Positions 49,481 through 60,802 of a stretch of 64,000 nt of DNA are shown one piece after another. Both the position numbers and the translations under genes were made by a program. The stretch lies in contig OX359246.1 of assembly GCA_947179485.1 (NCBI GenBank), forward strand, positions 70,769,508 through 70,833,507, in the 5' to 3' direction. Under the pieces are notes generated by a model. The model was not told where the DNA came from. It searched no databases and saw only the letters and a program-made list of their open reading frames with translations. This stretch comes from Allacma fusca (lineage: Eukaryota > Arthropoda > Collembola > Symphypleona > Sminthuridae). Position 1 is the first letter of the stretch; every line of letters begins with the position of its first letter.

Positions 49481-52400
49481 CTCAAGAAAGAAACTATAGC
49501 TTGCTGTTGAAATAAATCAAAAGTCAATTATTTCAAGTCCTATTTAAAAGCTACAAGGCAGAAGAAACTAATATTCTAAGTTGACTTCACATCTCTGAAT
49601 CCCGTCTAAAACCTTCCCATTATTCCTTGAGAGCTCTTTTTCCCTTTCATCTCTCTCTCTCTCTTTCTCTCTTTCTCTCTCAAATTACTGTGGAGTTGAG
49701 AGCCAATGAATGGAAATGAGCTGAAAATTGAGGCTCCGTAAAGTAATTTAATTTAGAAGCAATTCCCGGAGAAATTACGTCCTCACTTTTAGCTCCACTT
49801 CAAAAATCCAGCTCCCATTCTCTTCACATATTTTACCCTTTTTCTCCCCTCAAGTATTAATTTTTTTCATTTTTAAGCAATTTTATTGCCAAATTCAGAG
49901 AGCACAGCTCGTGCTCGTGTACAGAAGACGCACTCAGAAGAACACTCTATATATGTAAGTATATACAGAGAAAGAGACTGCAGTGCATGGCCAAGGAATT
50001 TTGTACATTTGGGAATTTCTACTCTACACACAAGGAATTTGATGTCTCCTAAGCGTAAGTCATATCTTGGATGTAGTAAATCCACATACAAAAAAAAATC
50101 AATTGATTAGGAATTTCCCCAATAAGTTTTCCAATGGAAATAAATGCCTTTGAAGCCCAATCCTGGAAAATCATCCGAGAAAAAAAGCACATTCGTAAAA
50201 GGCTGCACGCAAGGCTGAAATTCCTCCTGGAATTAAGGAATATCCTTCCTATAAGGTGCATTCGAATTACTTGCGAATTGAGAGTGTCTCAAGAGGCTTA
50301 TAAGCCCCCTAGTCCAACGTCCAGGGGCATTCTGATATGACAATTCTCCTCCGCAGTTTGTAAGTTTGTACCAAAGTTTTCCCGCCTTTTTTCAAAATCT
50401 CTTTGATTTCTCGCAGTTTCGCCTTCCGCCAACGCTCCTTCAAAAATAGCTATTACTGAGCGAGGAGGAATTTCAAAATTTTGAAAATCCTAAAATAACT
50501 TATGAAAATCAGAATAAAATATCCTATTTGAATCTATCCATTTCCTATCATGTACGAATTGCATTCAAAATTAAAAAGAGGTTGGAAATGGAAGATCATG
50601 CCTGAATGCGTAACCCAAGGATATCTCCAATATTTGACAAATATTAAATTTTAGGAATTAAATCTCCTTCAGTTACTTTATTTCTGAAATTTGATTTTAG
50701 AATTTTTCCCCCTAAATTTTCACACATTTATTTTTTGAAAATTCCATTTGAGAGCATTGCTCATTAGAGGGGTCCCATAGGGGGATGAAATCATTTCCCA
50801 GGACTCTATTCACATGGAATTTTGCGTGCTAGGAAATAGTGGAGTCCTGTCGTGTGAGAGTTTCAGATTGTGACCATAAGCTTATGTCCTACAATAGTGC
50901 GGCAATTCCTGGCCTCAATGAATATTAATAGGGACCTTTTGCCCTATATTTTCCCTTGTTGTTTGGAACCTTGAGTTAAGTGAATGGGCTCCACATAAAT
51001 TCCGCTCTTAAAATATGGGCTTCAAAATATTTGTGCGTGAAATCCTACCTTAAATTAGCTGAAAAAAAATCAACTGGTCATGACTTTGGAAGTTTTAGAG
51101 TATTTACATTTGAGAATGGGATAATTTTTTGCTTCCTTTTTCTTGTCTTAATAGATCAACCGGGGAAAGATTTATTGGCAATTGTAATATTGTAAGCAGA
51201 AATTAAAATGCACGTAGGTTGTAATAGAGAGGGCTTCTTAAAAGCAAGAGTGAACTGAATATAGGGCGTTTGTAGGAGCTCATAACTTGGATTGAATTTT
51301 TTTGTATGGATGTTTTCAATGATATTTGATACAGGCACAGGCACTAATCAGTCATTGCCTGACAATAGTGACAAAAACAATTAATTAATGATCGTATCAA
51401 TATATAATACAATGAGAGCTCAAATACAATGTCAGAGTGTATATTGGCATCTCATGGGCAGGGCCTATATAGAAATCCCTGATGGATTTAAGGTCATTGA
51501 GTCAAATATTTTTTAAGGAAATTAAATACGAATTTAAAATCAAGCGTTTTACAATCAAATCCTTTGAAAATGCAGAGCAAGGTTAATTCAATGCAATGTC
51601 CGTGAAATACATAATAAATAATTATAAGAGATTGAACTTTAGCAAAAGAAATCCTGTTTTTAGGGTGTTAAAGCTTTTTCCTCATTTAGATTCTGTATGT
51701 CACCGACTTTTGAAAACGGGATTTTCTTACGGGATTTAACATAGGAAATTGTAAGTGAGACAGGGGGGACCCTTTCCCTACGAGTAGAAAATTTTATCTT
51801 CCCGCCCCAATAAGCGCGCGGGGAAAGGTAATAAAATACCCCTGAAATGTTCTACCAGGAAAAAAAATCTTGCTTTAAAATGACACGTGCTTGCTCGGAC
51901 TTGAACATTACTTCCGTAATTGAAACTGTAGCCCCATTCTGGATACATACCTAAATATGCACATGCATACAAATCTTCTTGGAAATAAAAGACCAGGAAC
52001 ATCTTAAAGCTCAGGAACAGTGTATCTTCCAAAAACGAAATGCACCTTTCACAAGTAGTTCCGCTCCCTAATGTTCCTCTACACAGGAGCAGTGTCCGGA
52101 CCCATTTAGCCTCAATAATTCAATTGTTCGACTGCGGAATCTCTTCCATATAAAAGGAACCCATTTTCTCTCACCTCCCTTCAAAATTCCGCAGAAAAAA
52201 ATTCTCAAACAAAAGTTTGCGTTCGAATTTCACAAAATCTGCGTCATTGGCCCTGGTTGATTCCACCTGCCACAACAGTAGTAGTCATAAACCCGGAGTA
52301 AAAATTCTAATTTCCAAAAATTGTAAATTTAAAAATGTTTCCGGAAAATTTTGTTTAACCAGCGTTTTGACACTGGCCGGTCAAAACCCCAAAATTGGGG

Positions 52401-52518
52401 CGCAGTGGCCAGAAATGTGACGCCAAGTTTCTCTCTTGTGAAACGTTTTGAGAAATTTAGTGCCAGAAAAAACAACCCCACTTTCATTTAAATTATTGAC
52501 CTTTATGACCCCAAACAT

Positions 52519-52530
52519 TGACCTAGGTCA
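52519..52530. promoter_or_regulatory. TGACCTAGGTCA palindrome (everted AGGTCA half-sites), copy 1
   Basis: Two nuclear-receptor-type half-sites face outward with no spacer, inside a roughly 70-bp repeat ('gaccccaaacattgacctagg') that recurs at 54.7 and 56.4 kb. Any regulatory role is inference. Confidence 0.35.
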
Positions 52531-54684
52531 TTTGAGGTAACTTCAGAAAATTACTCGGAAAATTCCCATGAAAATGAGCAACTTGAATATTTTAACTGTA
52601 TTTGGGCCTTTCCTGGGTATATGTATTTGAATGAAGAAAATATTTTGGGGCAAAGTAAGACAAATGAAGTGACGGTCTTTAAACCAGAGATCTCCAGTGA
52701 GGAATTTTAAATCCCCATCCGAAACTGGATCTTCGAACTCCGAATGTGGCCTTAATGAAAGGACTCAATGACAAGGAATGACCCAGATTCCCTGCTCCTG
52801 TAGTCCCAAAATTTACTGCCCATAATCAGGTAAATTAGGACCAGTCAATTGTCGAGACTCAATCTCTCCAAAATTAGCTTCTTATCACTCCCTCATAAAT
52901 AAATCCCAATGTTCAAGTCCTTGCAAAATCCGATCATAGATTAATAATCAATGGTCCTACTATAAGTTACAATGAGTAAAATTAATTTATGAGTCTGGGT
53001 CTCTCTCATCCCAATAGCCCGAGCTGAGAAGTACAGTGCGCTCTTTTTACTCGGTCACCCCCTCCAGAAAAATTATAATAAAAATACCCCCCAAAATAAT
53101 TTAACTAAACATAAAGTGGGGTCCCCCATAACAAGAGCAGACTGTGTCCAGTGAAAGGAATTGAACCCCCGTCATAATATAAGAGCCATACACGCAATTG
53201 AGAAAGTGTGGAAAGAGAATAACATTTACGCATCCCAAATGATGAAACGCCTCAAGAGGCTCAAGACCAATGAGGAGGAGCAGCGTCCAATTCACCCATA
53301 AAAATTTTACGAGTCTCGGACCCACTCGGACGTAACAATTGCGGCGTTAAAGTGTACAGTCGTAATAAAAAAAAACTGCATAAAAACCAAAGACCCAAAA
53401 ATTGGACTGTGAAAGATGAAAGTGTCATTGACACATAGCCTCCTCATTTTTCCTTCAATAATTTTTACAGCTCAAGAAAATAAATTAAGGGTGGGTTGTT
53501 CAAATTTCCCTCAATTTTTTCATCTGTGAATTTATATGCCCAGAGGGTCAGAGATTTAAGCCAATTATAAATAACACATAGGGATCTCTATGTATAACAG
53601 TATCTCATACAGGAGTCAATTGGCAAAAATGTTTCAGGATCTGGTTGAGTGTAAAAAAAATATAGAAAATAATTCTTTACAATTTGGTATTTTAATGAGG
53701 AAAAATAATTACCCATTGCAATATGGGATTGCATCATGTCTTGACGTAACCCCCTTGAGATTGGAGTACTAAAAATATTGAGTGAATTGGAAATAATTAT
53801 TAATGTACAGGAAATAAAAAATAAAGGGGTATTGATAGGAGGATGGAACGCGATGGGGACTCCGAGGAATTCCTTGGCAAGAAATCATAATTTCCTTGGG
53901 AAAGTGAAAGATTTATGAGGGATGATGAGATGCGGAGCGAGCATGGTGGCAAATGGGAAAACTCATGAAAATTTCATATAAGGTGAAGACACACGAGCTC
54001 ATTAGCATATCATTATCATTACCTTACTTCCCTTTCTAATGTTTCACGTCAATTAGAGTCCTCGAAAAAGTTAGCACGCTCGGATGGTTTCGCGGCTTCC
54101 TTTCAAGCCCTTTCCCCTACACATTTGACCCCCATATTTCCCAATCATTTTTTTTATTTGTTTTAGATTTAATTTATAGCTCATGTTAGAATTTACATCA
54201 CCGTCTCTCCGTCGTCCAAACCGACTATTACGAAAGAGTCCCACATCAATCACATAAGTGGGAAATAAATAGATCCAAATATTGGGGCATTTCCATCCAA
54301 ACAGAATGTTTCCCACCATTTGCGCCTGCATCCCAAATAAGGCGCGAAAAATTTAAATCACTTTTTAAAAGTTTCCCAAATTTTCTGGAATAATTTTTCC
54401 CTCCTGTAGACCATATAGTGTCTGGGAATTAAAATACGAAGTGTGCTTCTTTTTCGGAAAGTCATCTTAAATTGGTTCATGAATTTTACTCCTGAAAACC
54501 CAAAATTTTGATCTCAGGCTTGTAAATTTTAATCCAATGATCTGGCTCATGGCGCATTTGAAAACCATTTTTGAATAAAATTTAGGGGAAATATTTCCAG
54601 GGGTTTGAAAACAATTCATAATTTTGAAATCCAATTTGAATTTGCGCTATAATTGTGACCCCCCATCCCCTGTGGTCCTAAATA

Positions 54685-54698
54685 TTGACCTGGGTCAA
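54685..54698. promoter_or_regulatory. TTGACCTGGGTCAA palindrome, copy 2
   Basis: The same repeat as at 52519 and 56427, with one change in the centre (AG to GG). It lies 0.6 kb from the first-exon candidate at 55302. Confidence 0.3.
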
Positions 54699-55301
54699 TT
54701 CCTTGATAGTAATTTTAAAAATTATTCAATAAAATTCAACTAACTGGGGGAGGGGATTCCAATTGAAAAGTAATTTTATTTAGGGGTGTCAGATATGAAG
54801 GGGGGTCATGTGGCTTGACCCACCCAGCATAGGTCACGAGTATGTAAGTTTAATAGAGGATTTAAATCCCGACCATTTAAATCCTTCGATCTTTGATTCT
54901 TGGGAGTCATCACTATTATTTTAATGGGAGATATGAGAATAATCCCAAATTGCCATATTTGTTGATTTTGCCAATTATGTTTACGCAAGTGAGGAATTCC
55001 TATCCCCTCTCACAAATCTGATTGGGAATTGAGGCACGTGTCTTGGACTTGGGAATTATCCAAAAATATGCCCTCCGTCCCGTTTATTAACTTTCACTTA
55101 GAAATGATGCCTCTTATGTGATTTGTAATTGATCAATAAAATTATTTTGAGTTGAAGGATACCATATGAATGCATGCAATTTTAATATAATAATAATTCT
55201 CTATATTTATTATTTGCAAGGAATAATAATTCACTAGCATTTGGGTATGTTGAAGCATTTTAATAAAATTACGTAAGAATTAATGACAATAAATTTCTTA
55301 C

Positions 55302-55387
55302 TCCTCTTGTTTGTACTGAAGGGAAGATGAGACTTCAGTTCCAGCATACTCCTCCCCGAACCGGTCCTTATGAGCATACATGTCCAT
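55302..55387 (-). CDS. Candidate alternative first coding exon of cytochrome b561
   Basis: ATG plus 28 codons (MDMYAHKDRFGEEYAGTEVS...) ends in phase 2 at GTAAGA, as exon 2 requires (giving EE-SKEEDTMG). The composition is coding-like and more GC-rich than the flanks. If real, it would imply a second promoter and a primary transcript of about 40 kb. There is no homology support for such a variable tail. Confidence 0.4.
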
Positions 55388-56230
55388 TATTTGGGGTGGT
55401 CACTGACTATGAAAACACTTTATAGCACCTTGTAATTAAATTTAATTACTGTATTTTTTTTTAAATTAAATTTATTGCTTTAAAAAATAATCCAAATGTT
55501 CGGGAATCAATTCCAGGGGTACTTTGAGATTTGGAAAAATTAAGGACAACTTTTGAAAAATAGCTCTTAATATTCTGCCAACGTGAGGGATATTTTTTGT
55601 AGGAATTAAAACTCAACACAGTTGTCGTTAGGCTTTGAAGCAAAAACAAATTTTTCCCACATTTGTAATTTCGACACAAAGTTTTAACTTCCTGCTAGAA
55701 ACTCATTACAATGTAGGACTAATGCGTGTGAATTTTATTGCAAGTATTAATATTTATGGGAACGGTGTGGTTCTGAAAAAACAAAACAAAAAAATATCGT
55801 ACGAAAAGTAATAATTTACCTTGTGAGGAATATTCTTATTGCTATAAACTGTAGCTCAAGCCAAGTCAAACTAAATGTCATCTAGTAACCCAGACTTGGG
55901 AGGAAAAATGTAATCTTAAGGAATTATAACATATGGTTCATAGATACAGATACACCTGCAGATGCTACACATTATAAAAAAAGGGAATGGATCCTCTAAG
56001 TAAATAAGCCTGCGTTGACATATGGCTATTTGCAAAGTATGTGCTTTAGGAGATATGCAAATCTTGCTGTTCATTTCCCTATATCCCTTTTGGACGTAAT
56101 TACTTGAAGAGTCTTGAAAGAAAACGTTCTGAAAGTTCAAATGTCAAAAATACATTTCATGATTTATTAGAAACATCCCTTCATTTCCATATCTTCCTCA
56201 CGTTTTGAACCTGAATTTATCCAACCTTAC
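55388..56230. other. Interval between first-exon candidates
   Basis: A weaker minus-strand candidate (55820-55881, ATG plus 20 hydrophobic codons, phase 2, donor GTAAAT) also lies here. I do not rely on it. Nothing else is seen. Confidence 0.3.
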
Positions 56231-56301
56231 TTCGGATCCTTTCCGCTCATGTCCAATATCTCAACGTAGAGGTCGCTCGGATAGCTTCCTGAAAAGTCCA
56301 T
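56231..56301 (-). CDS. Candidate alternative first coding exon of cytochrome b561
   Basis: ATG plus 23 codons (MDFSGSYPSDLYVEILDMSG then KDP) ends in phase 2 at GTAAGG, in frame with exon 2. The codons are coding-like. Alternatively, the TTTTCAG inside it could make a shorter internal exon. Phase and donor are the only evidence. Confidence 0.4.
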
Positions 56302-56426
56302 AAAATTTCCAATAAATCCGCATTAAAACATTTTTTACAAAATATTTTCAAGAGTGCAAAACTAACGAAATTAAAATTTTAAAAAATGACTTTGATTCAC
56401 GCCTCTTGGCCCCGTGACCTCAAATA

Positions 56427-56440
56427 TTGACCTAGGTCAA
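56427..56440. promoter_or_regulatory. TTGACCTAGGTCAA perfect 14-bp palindrome, copy 3
   Basis: The palindrome is exact and sits about 130 bp upstream (in minus-strand sense) of the first-exon candidate at 56231-56301. Flanks ('gacctcaaatattg...', 'ttaggaaat') match the other two copies. Confidence 0.35.
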
Positions 56441-58910
56441 TGAATTAAATTTTAGGAAATCTGGGAATAAATTTCCTACAAATAGGGGGACTCAAATATT
56501 TTTTTCACTTCCTTATGTGGGCTAGAGGAGAGGTAAATAATTACAAAAATAGGATTTTTCATCAAAATTTTGCTTAGAAGCGTCATACCTGAACTTTTGG
56601 CGGGAGGTATGTGACGCTAGGATTTTTGGCTCCTCTGGAAAATATCAAATTGGATTTAGCACGTTTCCCATCGAGACTCCTGATGTTGAAATGCATTAGA
56701 CTCAAATACAGAAATGAATGGAGGTAAAAGCGAGCAGCAGGTGGAGGAGGAAACAGGTCAACTGTGACCTTGCCGTCTTTGTTTTACTGTCACGACTTTT
56801 ACTTAACTTTTTATTTAACGTGTGTTAAAGCTCCGCAAAATATCCCAAATCCTCTGAATCTAAAGATCGTCCCGTCGCTCATCCTCAATCGCACGCACTA
56901 TTTTTTGCCCTCATGTTCTCCGTCTGCATTGGGATGAGAAAGTTGGGGTAATTGTGAGGAGTCGTCAGAACATCAGGTGAAACAACAAAAGTCCTTCATC
57001 AATTTAACTTTTAAAACAATTAAGAGCGTCCACTCGTCTCAATGTGTCTTGCTTTCTGCTTACAAGCTCCACTGGGATTTCTACAATGGATTAAACTTCC
57101 CAAAGATTTCCCCCAAATTTGAATGTCACTCGTCGTATTCTTTTATTTAAGATTTGCAACACTTACCCGGATAAATCATCCAAGAAAAGCTTGATCCAAT
57201 GGTTTTTTTTTTCAACCTGATTTCCATTGTTTTTTTAGAAACAATAAGAAACTAAAGACACAAAAAAAAACATTTAATCAATTATATTTGGCGCATGCAT
57301 ATATAAAGGTGATTCAACTTTATATAGATATCAAATTAATGTTGCGGTAAATGTTTTCACCAAAAGTTTAGCCTTACATTGTCACACGGTTGTCACGGAG
57401 GTTGGAATGATAGAGCTGTAATAATAGATTTCCCCCAACATTTTGTTACCTTGTGAATTTTAAAATATACTTTCCATTTCAGATATTTTATCCCCCCGAT
57501 TTTGTTTTAAATGTAAAAAAGAGTTGAAATTTATATTCAGGGGCAAAGATGCGGCATATAGGGAGTACCTGATCTTACCAGTTTTCAAGGACGGTGTATA
57601 TGCCGTTAATAAAAATTATTTACTAAAAACAGTGTGTTTCTAGAAAATTTTAAGGGATTTATTTACATAAGTGAAAAAGGGCCATCACGAGTTGGAAATG
57701 TGAGAGAAGGTTCATGAATTCGCTGAAATGTTTGATTCCAAGCGGAATTTTTGAAATGGAGAAATGATATTTGTTTCACATAACTTCCCTTAATATTTGC
57801 TACAATACCATATTGTAGTATGTTATGAACGATGTTTTTCCAGGTCAAGCCAGCAGTTCTCAACCTATGACCTGTCTTAAAGCTTCCCGAGTTTCTACCA
57901 AGAAGAACAAAAAAATATTTAAACAAAATGTAATCAAACAAATTTCAATTCTCTGAATTTAATCGTTTAGAAAAATCGTTACTTTTCATCACTTTCTTGG
58001 CAGCTGTATATGTAGCTTTTGGGCTAGCAGAGCCAAGTTTTTAAAAATCGGAAAAAAATTTCAAAATTTGGAAATCGCAATTCTTTATTTAAAATCCCAT
58101 TTTACGGAGGTTTGTCCGAAGGGGGAGGGGATAGAATCGTTTCATGGTGCTTGGGCCTATTTTAGCAAAATGACTGGTTCCAAAAACTGTTGTTTACACG
58201 TATGTTATGATTATGATTTGTTGGATACCTATAGCATGTAGCAATACATATTCTTTGGTTCGATCATTAGAGTCATTCTACAGAATTACTCGCAAGTTCT
58301 TTAAAAATCAGAAAGAATTTCAAAAAGAATTAAGAAATGGTTCACCAGAATTTCCGTCACTGATGCTAACATTTATTTGAATCGGCTCGTAACTCTGCCC
58401 ACAAAGTGTAAGTATAGTAAAAGCTTCTTCTTCCATCCAGATTTTTATAGACTTTTTACCCAAGCACAAAGACAATATTCGGCTGTCAGGGTGTCTGGTT
58501 GTGTATAGTTGTCTGTCATCACGATAACTGCCGAACCAATGACACCAGGCAATTCAAATTTGTTGTACGACAAATTGGTTTTAAACAAAATTAAGAAACC
58601 TATTGTTTTTGTTTATTGTCATCCGTTTAACCTCACAAAATTAAATGTGGATCACAATTTAACGTGTAAATACATACATGAAACTGGGATGCGTAACATG
58701 CACCATCTATAATAACTGCATTTATTGCTTACATTGAATTACATTTCATATCCACCGCCAGATGTCCGACGAACCTGCCCATTCGTAATTTGAACATTAG
58801 CCCTAGCGTTTTTTCTAAATTTGTGTACGTATACTAATTACAATAATTATAATTTAAATTAAGTTTTGGATTTTCGAATTTAATTCAGAATTTTAATTGA
58901 TCGTTGGATC
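56441..58910. other. No gene seen
   Basis: A minus-strand GTAAGT donor at about 57171-57176 follows an ATG frame (MEIRLKKK...), but in phase 1, which does not fit exon 2. The stretch at 58480-58600 ('gtctgtcatcacgataactgccgaacc') reads like an old interspersed repeat. Otherwise the region is non-coding. Confidence 0.4.
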
Positions 58911-60073
58911 CAGACCTGGATAACCGAAAAATAAGGTTTCCGTTAGTTCGTCATACGTTATTGTAAATTTGTTTCCGTTTTGGTTTTTGTTTACCGTTAT
59001 TTTAAAATACCGTTATCGGTTATAACGGTTTTCAAGCAAAATTAATTTGGTTAAACGGTTAATAACGGTATTCAGCAAATTTTATTGAGCTATTTTTAAA
59101 TTTATTTGATTAAACTAATAACACAAGCATTATTCAAACATTTCAAAACCACGGAACTTCGTAACATGTACCATTCAAAATCCGTTGGTTCGAAGGAAAA
59201 AAACGGAGTTCAGTACCTCGTCCTTCATACTGCTTCGTCTTTCAGATAGAACAAATGCTAAGGCAGAAAACAGGCGTTCAACACTCACTTGAGTCCCAGG
59301 AATCCAAATAAGTACTCTAGCTATATATCTCAATGAAGTCGGAGCAATACTGGCCCACTATTCGAATAGATCACACTTTACGCACTTTTTATTTTTTTAA
59401 CTCGGAAGTTTCTCATATAATGCCTGATATCACATAATATCTATAATCTAATATCATATAAACCTTCCAACAATGTTGTTCTACTGGAAACAGAAGCCAT
59501 ATATGCAGATTCTGTTTTTGTCTTTATTTCTGAGAAATACTTCAAACGGGTCTTCCTTGTCAATAGAAACATTAGCTTCAAGCTGTTCGACATCTTGTTA
59601 ATAAAGTGGAACTAACGATTAGCACTATTAGCAGAAATCGAAATATGCTGCAATTGAAAAACAATTAGCAAAAGCAGATGTATGTTTTCATAAAACTAAC
59701 AATACACAAGTCGAAATAAGCTTAAATTGAATGAATCTAATAATAAGCAATTTATGTGTACTAGGTAAGTAATCAACGTACCGATATGTATATACATACT
59801 CATATAAAATACGTTTACAATTAGCCACGTATTCAAACGGCGTTCACGGTGAGTTCAATCGACAGTTGGAAGTTGGAGTACTGGTTACCTTTACAGTTGA
59901 GAAAAAACCTAAAATAACCGTATTTTTTCAGTTTCGGTTTCGGTTACGGTTATTACTAAAACACATTTATCGTTTGTTTTCGTTTATCGTAAATATTTTT
60001 TTTTCGGTTTTCGGTTAGATTTCAAAAACTGTTATTGTAATTTTTCCGTTAATAATAACGTTATCCAGGTCTG
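58911..60073 (-). mobile_element. hAT-superfamily DNA transposon, internally reduced copy
   Basis: Terminal inverted repeats CAGACCTGGATAAC are perfect over 14 bp at both ends, and the 8-bp target duplication GTTGGATC is identical on the two sides (58903-58910 and 60074-60081). Both subterminal regions carry many TAACGG/CCGTTA boxes, as expected for hAT transposase binding sites. At 1163 bp it is far too short for a full element of about 2.5-4 kb. The only coding remnant seen is the transposase C-terminal region on the minus strand (59175-59357). The intact ends and duplications suggest a not very ancient insertion of an already reduced copy. Confidence 0.95.
59175..59357 (-). pseudogene. hAT transposase C-terminal (dimerisation) domain fragment
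   Basis: The minus strand is open for 61 codons and reads WASIAPTSLRYIARVL, then PGTQVSVERLFSALAFVLSE and RRSSMKDEVLN. The 'P-T-SVERLFS-A--V-S-RRS-M' pattern is the signature of the hAT family dimerisation domain. The frame is bounded by stops on both sides. The DDE catalytic core and BED zinc finger are not found in this copy. Confidence 0.9.
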
Positions 60074-60081
60074 GTTGGATC

Positions 60082-60597
60082 AACATTAGTATCAATAACA
60101 GTGCAAAAGGATGTGGATGTTCGTACGTCGAGTTCAGCCACAAACGTTTGAGTGTCAACTGGGGTCCATAAGCCTTTATTTTTGCAATTTCTAATCCTAA
60201 GCATTTTAGGGTAATTTTTTAGAGTATTTATAGGAGAACGTACAGTTATTAACCCTTAGTGACATAATAGCACGAAGTGGTGATCCGAGATGATTTGCAG
60301 TGTTGATAGCTGGTTCCTTGGCATTGACGCTTTGAGCAGGGACCTGTGAAGCTTCTTATTTGGCACCCATTCAAGCCCAGCTTTACTGGATTGAGTCCTA
60401 GTTTTTGTGACGCATACGCGCTCCTGCCATCTCGTGCCCTTCACCCTTACTACAAATATTCCCGTCAAACTTTGACTTCCAAAATATATTCAGTCACAGT
60501 TTTTTTTTCGTTCCAAAATTTAATATCATTTACAAAATTGGAAGTTGCAACTACGGAGTTGCTTCCTCATCTTGATTTTTGAGCGACTAACAATAAG
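60082..60597 (+). promoter_or_regulatory. MOB4 upstream region and probable non-coding first exon
   Basis: A strong donor, aataag/gtaagtgt, at 60597/60598 pairs with the acceptor ctcctcgcag ending at 60737, giving a 140-bp intron in the 5' UTR, with the start codon 11 bases into the next exon. The transcription start is therefore upstream of 60597, probably within 60.4-60.6 kb. I see no decisive TATA box. The frames at 60256-60582 are chance. Confidence 0.55.
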
Positions 60598-60748
60598 GTA
60601 AGTGTGACAATTATTCCGGAGTTGATACCTGAATTTTAATTGTGTTCCCCAATTTCAAGATTCCTTCGAATCTCGGATAAAATACGAGTAATTCTTTCAT
60701 GGAAATAATTAACATTTGACCTGTTGGCTCCTCGCAGTTTTTCTAAAA

Positions 60749-60802
60749 ATGGGAGAGGTGAAAGCGATCTTGCGACGGAATCGACCCGGGACTAAAGCTG
60801 CT
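60749..60802 (+). CDS. MOB4: MOB4 exon 1 (coding)
   Basis: Eighteen codons from ATG to KAA, ending in phase 0 at donor gttagt. The start is fixed by the match of RRNRPGTKA to the family N-terminus and by the upstream acceptor. The next exon continues with [14 protein letters not shown], equal in length to the family's xDFYNWPDE region. Confidence 0.93.

Larger units (their letters stand above)
49481..55301. other. No gene recognised
   Basis: A CT-rich run lies near 49650-49680. Frames at 49873-50340 on both strands have no family signature. Two copies of the ER0-like palindrome repeat lie at 52519 and 54685 (listed separately). Nothing else is seen. Confidence 0.45.

Noticed and set aside
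57171-57240. Minus-strand ATG frame with a GTAAGT donor upstream of the cytochrome b561 gene
   Set aside because: It leaves in phase 1 and would not read into exon 2. At best a non-coding leader.
58509-58712. 67-codon plus-strand frame before the hAT element
   Set aside because: The sequence reads like an old interspersed repeat, with no protein family seen.
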